DNA from: Ciona intestinalis
Lineage: Eukaryota; Chordata; Ascidiacea; Phlebobranchia; Cionidae
DNA: 64,000 bases
Assembly: GCF_000224145.3 (NCBI RefSeq)
Contig: NC_020171.2
Location: forward strand, 1,127,391 to 1,191,390
Direction: 5' to 3'
Shown one piece after another: positions 1 through 10,600 of the stretch. The notes beneath the pieces are model-generated. The model was not told the DNA's origin. It made no database searches and was given only the letters and a program-made list of their open reading frames with translations. A program made the position numbers and the translations under genes. Position 1 is the first letter of the stretch, and the number at the start of each line of letters is the position of its first letter.

Positions 1-1617
1 ACGTGTTCTATTTTCAGATAAAATATGATTTTTTAACAGAACTAAATTTCTGACTTGATTCTACGAAAATGTATAGCAGTCCAAAGTGACCCGTTTTCTT
101 ACACAAACTGTCCACTTTGCACTTGTAAAGAGCTCCGCCTTGTCTTTAACTCAAAGCGACGACAGATCACAGAGGCTACGTTACTTCATGCTGCTACAAC
201 TACCTCGCCAAGATAATACGATGTTATTAAACTGAAGTGGCGAGCTATAAGGCGCCACACTTCATATAAAAGTGCAGGAAAAATTCGAGCGATTTTTAAA
301 CGACTCTTCGAGACTGCGTGACTTTTAGCTGTAATTTTCTCTCTTCGTTTGAGAATCTATAAACACGCCTAATCTAGCTGTACTAATAATACACAGCATT
401 GGAGTACATGTAATACGAAAAGGCACATAAGTGTTAACCTAAAAATGTCAGACTGGAAAATTTGGCTTTCTTTGCCCTTGGCCATTGCGTAATCTCCAAA
501 CAGGGGTATTTTGTCAAACACGTATTTGTGGAAGTAAATTATTAGGTTCTTTGAAAACTGTTTGTCAGCAAACTATGACTTACGCAATTTGAGAAATAGT
601 ATACGATTATAAGCATAGAATTCGTACATTAGGCAACCTTTGTAGTAACCTTGTATGTCAGGCAACAAAACTGCGGTATCTCAAAAGCGCTTTAACAAAG
701 GGGAACATTGTATCAAAGTGCAACAGAAACCATGTTTTAAGTAATCTCCTGCGACCGCAAATACGGTTAAAGTCTAAAGCGTGATGCCTCCCGGGATTAT
801 GGGCAACAAAACGTCGGCTTGCAAAGGGACTTAGTGGGTGGGCGGCAAAATTTTAAACTTTTGAACTTGGCTGCCAGCTAGCAAGGCGTTTGTAGTATCA
901 GATTATACTTAGGAGTCTTCTTACCCACAAACATGACGTTAAACCGTGCTGTTAGCATAATGGCTGGAAGAAACATGGGCTAGGCATGTTTTACTTGGCA
1001 AGGCGTATGTATAGACTACTCGTAACTGTTAAAAGTTCGGCCAAGAAAATCAAGTGGTTATATTTGTCCATCAAAATTAAGCTGCACTTCACAGCTTCTT
1101 AGCACTGTCTATATACTGTTTTGTGACTTAAACTTTATAACCATTACAGACTAAATTAAAACTCCTTATTTGTTTCATAATGAAAAACCTGGCTACAGTA
1201 ATGTACATACTGATGAACTAGTTTAAAATTAGATCTTATATGAACGATGACCGTGTACATAGGGTGAACAGCCTTTTTAACGCAATGTAAACAAAATACC
1301 AAACCTTACCTGTTTACCTTCTGGCATACGAAATAGCCGGTAAATCGACAACTGTATAGCTATAGCCTTACTGTTATAAACTAACTGTTCCCTCGTTTTA
1401 AAGCTGATTTTGTAGTAAATTCCTGCGCCTGTAAGTTTAATTTACTCGTCGCGCGCTGCGTTAATATAATTTAAGTTCCTACGTCTCCCACTTTGTTCTA
1501 TTACCGCGTTACGCAGTTGCTAGTAGTACTGTAGTTAAGTTAGTGTATGCATTTAGTTTGTAATAACTTTTAACTGTTAAATTCGTTTATTAACATCCAG
1601 CTTCGAATTACCCAAAC
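1..1617. other. intergenic region left of the lectin gene, no gene recognised
   Basis: No ORF or exon chain could be supported here. One good donor-like site lies on the minus strand near 1311 (CAG followed by GTAAGG), which could belong to a further minus-strand gene running off the left edge, but no frame or domain supports it. The stretch next to 1618 is the 3' flank of the H-type lectin gene. Confidence 0.5.
1586..1591 (-). terminator. polyadenylation signal of the H-type lectin gene
   Basis: AATAAA on the minus strand, 27 bases beyond the TAA stop at 1618-1620. It supports the placement of the last exon of the lectin gene. Confidence 0.55.
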
Positions 1618-4600
1618 TTATTCTTGCCGAGCACGGTTAGCACGAACCGCTTTTACGTACCTGAAAAATAAAAAGAATCATCAGATTTTCGAGTAACTTG
1701 CCCAAATCGTGAATAAATGTACTAATTTGTCATTGTAACATGGTTGTTCTGTTTCATACACCTCGAGCTCGCTTACGAGGTACCACGTAAGTAACTGTCA
1801 TGAGGATACGGTTTTATATTCCTATGAATGCTCTTTGTTGACTACCAAATTGACCGATAAAGGAGAATGAAGGGGTGTCCCATCTTCTCCGAATCCACTA
1901 TGCCATGCTTATGTTAAGATCATTTTATTGATAGAATAAAAATACTTACGTTTGCATGGTAACAGGATCTGGTTGAACTGGATAATCACTCCATGCTTTT
2001 ACCTTGGCGTATACACGAACCGTTGTGAATCTAAACGTATAGAAAATGTCGATTTTGAGGAAATACGGTTTAATTTAAAATATAAAGTTCAATGAATGGA
2101 TGTAACTTATTTATTCTCGCATGAAGGGCAAAGACATTCTTTATAACATGGGTGTTCTGCTTCATTCACCTCGTGTCGGCTTACGTGTTAGCACGTATGT
2201 AGCTTTGTGGGTAATAAACTACATACATTCACCCAGTTTAACTAAAATACATAAGAAAAAGGATTATTTTACTTGGTAAAGTCCAGGTCCCTGCAGTTGG
2301 TTCCTGAAACAGCATCGTTTGGATCTAAACTACAAACCAGTTCGTCGTTCCTTGGGACTGTTACAACATACGTGGCATATGGACTCTTGCATGGCTTCAC
2401 ACCGAAGAACTCGTTTGAATTCTCGCAGAATTTGTATTCCTATGTTACATAACAATAATTGTCATTTTTTATGGAAACTAACCAAAAACCCCCCCTTTCA
2501 AGGGAAAAAATTAGAAAAAGAAACTGTTTTTATAAAAGAAATTAACAAAACGAAATTTTACTACAAATATATTAAAAATGAAACAAAGTTTTACGGCTTT
2601 CAAGAACTTAGCGTCCAATGTCGGGTCCTGCGTTGACGTGACGGGATTTGATTGGTCGTATGACATCACGTGACCGCCGTCAACATTTTCAGGGGTTTGT
2701 TCAAGTAGTGTGGTGGCTACAACACCCCCAGCTTCGGGGACCAGGAAGTAAGAATCACCCATGTGGGCGACCTTAATGTAAACCCTGCGTGGAAATTACA
2801 TGAGAGTTGAATTATTAAATGTAACTTTTTTGCGTGGCGGGACAATGACAGTCGTTAGAACATGGGCGATTTGTTTCATACACCTTGTGCTTGGTACACC
2901 TTGTGCATTTATGTAACTTTGTGAGTATGATTAAATGTAACTTGGTTATCGTTACATTGCACGGCAACCACAGCTGTTATAACACGGGTGGCCCTTTTCA
3001 TACACCTCGTGCTCGCCTACGAGTTTCCACGTATGTAACTTTGTAGGTGAATATTTTTTGACGTTGTAAAAGTATCTCGAGATACCAACAAACTAATATT
3101 TTTAAGAAGGATTTTATTTTGCGTTTTCTCTCTTCAAATTTCTAAATTAGATATTTAGTGCACTCACGTGGTGGGTACAGTGCTTGGCTGGGTGGCGCCA
3201 TCGAGCTCGATATACATCGACACCAAACGACCATTGTAACAATCTTGACATCCAGTGGTAGTGACGTCATTGGGGTCTACGTCGATTTTGAAAGTGAATT
3301 GACCCTCAGTGTGTAGTTGGTCAATTATATCAGGGTAGGTGGCCTGGGGGTATGTTTGCGTTAGTTTCACATTATGTTGTGTATTTTTAGCTGGAGGGTT
3401 AGCACGTATGTCTTTAGCCCAGATTTATGGGCTCGAGAATTGGTGCTGCTACTATTTTGGGTGTATGTGTCCTTGGGTAAGACACTTACTCGTAATTGCT
3501 CCAACCCAGTGGTCACTTGGGTGGGGTTGGGTTAACTTATGCCACAACCAGCTATATGAATTTTTATGCTCGTGTGGCGGGAAAACGACAGTCGTTACAA
3601 CACCGGTGTTCTTTTTCATACACCTCATACCAGCCTATGAGTTACGGCAAATGTAACTTTGTGGGTAATTAATATTTTTCATAACATATAACCTGATCGT
3701 ATTCCCAGTAAGCATTGAATGTATGGGAAGATGGTCCTGCTGACGATGCAATCAAGTTAAGGAAGACTGCTCGTTGATCTTCAAGGTCTTGTTGTAATAA
3801 TTGTAACTCGAATATTCCTTCTAGTTGCCCCAAGTTAGATGTCATGACCTGATGGTAGAGACATATAAAATATATATAGTAGGGTGGGGGAAGGTGGGAC
3901 ATACTTTCATTCTATTTTCTCGTCCCATTTGGTAGTAATAAACAAAGAACATTCAAGATATTATAAAACCGTATTCTTACGACTTCCATAGACCGTTGTT
4001 GAATGCTTAAACTACGATCAAAATAATTGGATATTATGTGCTAAAGGTATTCCGTCTTCCCCCACCCTACTATATATATTTTATATGTCACCCTACTATA
4101 TATATTTTACACTGTTGCTACCAGGCATACTTATGCTTGAATTTTAGCCCACCCTACAAATTTGTTGCTGAAAATCAGCATTTTTGCTTTTGTTGGGTAT
4201 CATTTTACCCTGATAAACACCTGAATAGGAAACATCGGCTGGCAAAAAATTGTTTGGCGGGAAAAGTACAAAAAAATGGCATAGCTATAATCTATATTGT
4301 CATATTAAAAGAAAATTGTGTTTTGTTTATACCTCATCACTGAAGTAGTTGGTGTATTTATCCAAAGCGTCAAAGTCCCATAAACATGAGAACTGGTAAG
4401 CCTTTGATAATTCATATAAAGATCTCATTATTGTGTTTTCCTCTTCTTGGTACAAACTGTTGGTAAAACAAAAAATGATTTATCACTTTGTCTTAGAATA
4501 AGTTACAAAGATCAGATAACAAAGAGTAGAAGTGAATTAGCAGCAAAACAAAGTCGGTAAAATTAAGAATCATTTTTTTATGATTAAAGATGTCAAAAAA

Positions 4601-7600
4601 TGTTCTGGTTTATGAGGGTAGATTGGTAAGTTAGATATACTGTATTGTTTTATGTTATGTACAAGACACCTATGTTATAACTCAACAGTGAGCATAAGGT
4701 GTATGAATACAACATGTGTGCATGGTATATACAAGAATACACCCAAGCTATAACTCGACAGTGAGCATAAGAGCCACCAACCTAAACATAAGGTCACTGA
4801 ATGATCGTTTAACTTCCATCGCCACACTTCCTTCGGCAGAGTTGGCAGCTGTATCAACAGTTGTTTGTGCTTCAGCAAGCAAAGCACGGTTGTAACCAAT
4901 TTCCTGCAAAAAAAGGTTCTAAAACAATACGAAAAAAATATTAGTACATTTAGCTTTTTATTTGTAATAAAAGAATTTCAAAAAGGTTAAAATGAACAAT
5001 TTTTCTGTAGAACTGAATAAAACAAGAAATAACAGAATTGAAAACATAAAAAACTGTGTTGATAATTGAGTGTTCATTTTACCTTTAACTGGACATCTAT
5101 GTTCATAATACGGTCAATAAGAGAGATTCTTAAAGCTGCGTCTCTATAGAAATCATCTACTACTCTGTCCAAGTCTTGTACCTGGTGTATTGTATGATGA
5201 CAGTAAGAATAAGGCGCAAATATAAGTTAAGTTGACAGTGAGCATGAGGTGTATGAGCAGTAGTATGATGAATAACTGGCGCTATATTTTATATAGGTAA
5301 GATGCTATGACAAGGAAGGACAGGAGATATTTTAGACCAGAGGTTGCCATTTTGCCATTGTAGTCAATTACCTACTTACGAATAGACAATAAGCATAAGG
5401 GTGTATGGATAGACCATGCTTGTCTGTTGTATAAGGAGACACCTATGTTATAACTTGATATTAAGCATAAGGAATACCACAAAACAAGACACTTACAATT
5501 TGACTGTCAGGGTTATCATACAGACACTCAAGTTCTTTAGTGAGAAGTTCCTTATTCTTAGCCAAGTCACTCAACATAATAACAGGCACAGCTGATGCAT
5601 CCATAGTTGTAAAATCTAAGTCTTCTGGATCAATTTTCTTGTAATCGTATCCAAAATCAAGTCTTTATGATGAAAAATATTGCGGCTTAATAGGGGATTA
5701 TTTATAGATGAATGAATGACGTTGGTAGGGCAACAACAGTTGTTATAACACGGTTGTCTATTTCTTACACTTCATTTTCGCATACTAATTACCAAGTATG
5801 TAGCTGTGTGGGTGACTGGGTGTAAATAAACTTTATACAAAAAGATATTTAAAACTGCCAAACAAATGACGGTTAGAAAATTATTGTTAGAAAAATCCAT
5901 TGATGTTTTAATTAATTACCTTTCTTGTAAAGTAACTGCAGCCTCTTTAATGGTTGGCGCATCACAATCTGGTCGTCCAAATAACACATCAAGTACCTAC
6001 AATACCAGACATATTGATCTTAATATGGACTCATTATATAATACAGAATGAAAAAATAAGGGACTCCTAGATTAAACTGTAAAAGATCTGTTTTATCTGT
6101 TTTTTAATAGTAGGCCTTTAGGGTGCATTTATGTATTTTACAATTTAAATCTTTGGCTCTGTATATGTAAGTGGCTAAGCGCAGATCTGCACAGTAGTTA
6201 GGAGCTGGAATTATAACCAAAAGCTACCAAATTATATGTGGCTTTGAACGAAACAATTAACAGACATTGCCCAAAGCTAATGGTCATTAAATGCGTTCCA
6301 GCACTCTAGGTGTCAGGTTGAGGGCAAAAATATAGCATAAATCTCAGGTCCCATGGCGTGTCGTAATGAGACCCATACTACAACTCATGGGACCCATAAA
6401 ATAACCTTACTGACCTGAGTAGCCGAGTTGAAAGCATCAGTTGGATTGAGGTGAATAAGTCCTTCTACAAACCCAGCTATGCCTCCAATAAGAGTTGGTA
6501 TTCCAGATATAAGTTCTTGGACCTATAGTAGGGTGGGGAAAAATAGGACAACTTTTTATTCTATTTTCTGGTCCCAATAGGTAGTGAACAAAGAAAATTC
6601 AAAGAATTATAATATCAATATATCATTATATGTAAATCAATACTTTATATAAAAACAGCACGATTTATTTATCATAGTATTTAATAGAAACTTATTTAAG
6701 ATGAACGTAACTTATTTATATTCGCGTGGCAGGGCACTGACAATTGTTATAAACCTCGTGCCCGCTTTCGAGTTACCACATATGTAACCTGGTGGTAACA
6801 ATTTTTGTGACATTTTAATACTATCTAAACCCAATAAAACAAAAGTAAATTATGAATCTTTACCTGGTCTTGTACGATAGCAAGCGGCACGAGTATATTG
6901 ATCTGCAACACTTCACTCTTCATTCCACGCTCTAGTTGGCGCAGAGATTTCACGTAAAGATTTTTCGCACTTTCTAATTCAACCTCGCTGTTGGCAAGCT
7001 CTCTATCTTCGAGTGATATAGCAGCAGAAGCTGTGGATTGGATGGTGTTGGCTACGACAACTACATCTTGTACCTGAGTATAAGTATAGGGTTAGATGGG
7101 AGGAGGGGTGTATTTGAGTTCTATAATGTAGGCTTATTGGTCCAAAAAGCACTTTTTTATTATATAAGTAGCATATTTTATTTTATGAGGGTGATGTCTT
7201 CAGGGAGGCGCACCTGGGCCTATGATGTTGGCTTGTTGGTCAAAGTCTTTTTTATTGTATGAGGGCGGTTTATATCTTTAAAGTTGTAAAACAGCAGTTA
7301 TATTACCTCATCCATTACACTGTTGTAAGCATCTTCAAATGCTTTGCCTGTTGCAATCATAGATTCAGTACGTGTGAATAGATAAGACCAGTCAAGATCT
7401 GGTGCATAAGATTGTGTGTGCCCGTAATAATCAAATCCTTCGTTAATCATATCCATCTTAAGTGAAACCTAAACACGAAAACAATGTAAAGGTATTTAGT
7501 GTAATTGTTACACATTTTGTTGTGGTTAGAGTGGATGATTCTAACCAAGAGGGGTTGGTTTCAAGGCTTGATGCTACCTTGATGATTGTTGGTGTGTGTA

Positions 7601-10600
7601 CTTCTAAAAAAGACACTTAATAACGACAATTGCTTAAAGCTTGAACCCAGTGGTCAGTCATGGGTTGTCCAAACTGTAAGTCATACATTAAAAAAGTGAT
7701 AACTTGTATGCAGGCACGAGGTGTATGAAACAGAACACCTGTGGTATAATGACTGACGTTTTCCTGCCACACAAGATAAATGAATTGCAATCCAATCCAT
7801 ATATCCCCTAGTGAATAGAAACTGTCATCTCTATTATAAAAGTTACAGCAGCGACCATGCTCACGTATGCATTATAAAATCCATTCACTATTTATCTACA
7901 TTATGCAATTACCTCTTGGTGCATAGCAGATGTATCTGATGTTACAGATAAGAGGAAGTTGAATACATCGCTCGCTCCTTGGTTGTCGTTCCTCTGGAAG
8001 AGAGACTCTCCGTGTCTCCGGATCACATCCAAGAGCTCAAGATCAGATTCAAAGTAACTTTTCACGGAAGCTTTTTGACGAAGATCTGCCTTGTTGATGT
8101 TACCTACTGCACCCTGGAAATAAATTGATAATGAAATATATTTGTTTAGTTTTGAAATGAATTTATTGCAATTTTTACTTGCTCAATGCCACTGCATTCA
8201 AGGTGTTAATACACCTTAACATCTTTAGCGGTAGAAAACAAAAAAGTTATGATACAACTATTATCAAAATATAAAACTAAAAAAATGTCCTTAAAAATTT
8301 CATCACTTTCAATACAGACGTAAAATTAACAAAAATAGCCGTGGTGTAATAATACCTATTGAAAAAAACAAACAAACAAATTAAATTGCTTACCGGCACA
8401 GGAACTGGGTATTCTTGGAACCCATCAAGCCCTGGTTGTCCACTGATACCATTGGGTCCTCTATCTGACCCACAATCTGGATCACTGTTACATTCAGGCC
8501 AGCATATAATTAGAATACACATCAACCATGCGTGGCATACACGACCACAGCCTCCAGTGCCTCCATAACTGGAAAGTTAATGAATGAATGGATGTAACTT
8601 GCTCATCCTTGTGCGGTGGGGTGTTGTATAAATGTTAAGTATGAAGGAAATGAATGGCAACGACAGTTGTTAAAACACAGGTATTTTTCATACACCCTGT
8701 GCCCGCTTAATGTATAAATGTTAAGAATGAATGAATGAATTTAAACTTGTTTATTCACATGCGGTGGGGCAACGACAGATGTTATAACACATTTTATGCA
8801 CCTCGTGCCCGCTTACAAGTTATACAACATATGTAAGTGGGTGAATACTTTTTGTTAATGTGTTGAATAATATATACTTCTTGTTTATTCTTGTTTGTAT
8901 AGACGGCGAACGGCCCAGTTAAAGTTGTTTTAGAACTAAAACTGGGATAATAAACATAATATTAACCATGTTCCAACAATGAAAACCTTATTCAACTTAA
9001 TGGAAACCTTATTCATATTAACAATGAAAACCTTATTCACCCCTAACCTTACGCCTATGGGTCAACTCCACTCACCCTCCACGGCCCCCTAACCCATGTT
9101 CAGCAGGGAAACCCCCAGTTCCAGGCATCTGCTTCATATATATATATCCAGATAAACTCTCAGTGTAAACAGTAACAGCCCCAGCGTTACCCCCAGCCCC
9201 GGGAATCCCTGCTTTTGCTGCGTCTCCCCCATTACCTCCATTAGGACCTGGGTAACCTGGTAAGAAAAGGGTTAACAACTAATTTAAAGTTGAATATGGT
9301 GAAACAGTCACACTTTCAAGTTGACACACTTTTCCACACTTTTTATCCAAAGCGTGAATTAACAAGCGTTGTTTTGCTGTTGATTCCCTTTAAATAACAT
9401 GTTTGCTTTTGTTTTCGAAAGATAAGTAAAATTATTCTATGTTATGTAACAGCAACAACATACTAACATAGTGGATATATAAAACAGTATTAGTGGTATG
9501 AACGAGATCTTTCCAGAAATATTTGTTTTTATGGTCTTAAAGAACCGACAGTCCGCCTGCCATACAACGAGATATTTTTAGCGTTAAGTGACCTGTCTAA
9601 ACACATATGCTCACTTTGACACAAATACGCTTGAAGACATGTTAAACCCCATCAACATACCCACATAGTTCTTCTCCCCAAACAAATCACCACACGCCTG
9701 TCCACAAGTTTCAGAGTTTCCTAGTCCAGCTGTCTCCCATGTATTATCTGTGCCCTGGTATCCGTCACCACCAGACTGTGCTACGTTACCATTCGATGCC
9801 TATATGTGTTGAAATGTAATGGTTGTATATATGTTTATATATTGATGGTAATTGTCTAGTTATAACATCGGTGTCTTTTTACACAACAGACACATACAGT
9901 GTATCATACACTACATGCTCACTGTAGAGTTATAACATGGGTGTCTTCTTATACACCAGACATACATGGTGTATTCATACACCTCATGCTCACTGTCAAG
10001 TTATAACATGGGTGTCTTCTTATACACCAGACATACATGGTGTATTCATACACCTCATGCTCGCTGTCAAGTTATAACACGGGTGTCTTCCTATACACCA
10101 GACACACATGGTGTATTCATACACCTCATGCTCACTGTCGAGTTATAACATGGGTGTCTTCTTTACACCAGACACACATGGTGTATTCATACATCTCATG
10201 CTCACTGCCTAGTTAAAACATGAGTGTCTTCTTATACACCAGACACTAATAAATACAACAGTATTACCCAATATACACACAGCACCTCACCTGTGTTATT
10301 ACATTAACATTCCCGATGATATTATGCACATATATATCCACAGTTGGTGAATTAACCCCACTTTTACCATTCACCCCATCCTTCATCTCATCCGCTTTAG
10401 TGAGGTAATAACACTGGCTGCCATCTGTGGTTTCGCAAACATCCGGTGCCTGTGGGTTGGGAAGGGATGACGTCATGAATATGTTATGACGTCACGAGTA
10501 ATGACGTCATAAACTGCGACGTCATGACGTTACACGCGCGTCAACGACTTGGCGTGATATTGAAGACGTTTTCAGAATGGAAAGGTTTTAAATTACGTCG

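Noticed and set aside
1310-1380. Possible exon on the minus strand ending at a CAG/GTAAGG donor
   Set aside because: A single good donor without a frame, partner exon or motif is not enough to call a gene.
9855-10249. Regularly spaced repeats, CRISPR-like at first sight
   Set aside because: The whole 71 bp unit repeats without unique spacers, and the context is a spliced animal gene; it is a minisatellite.
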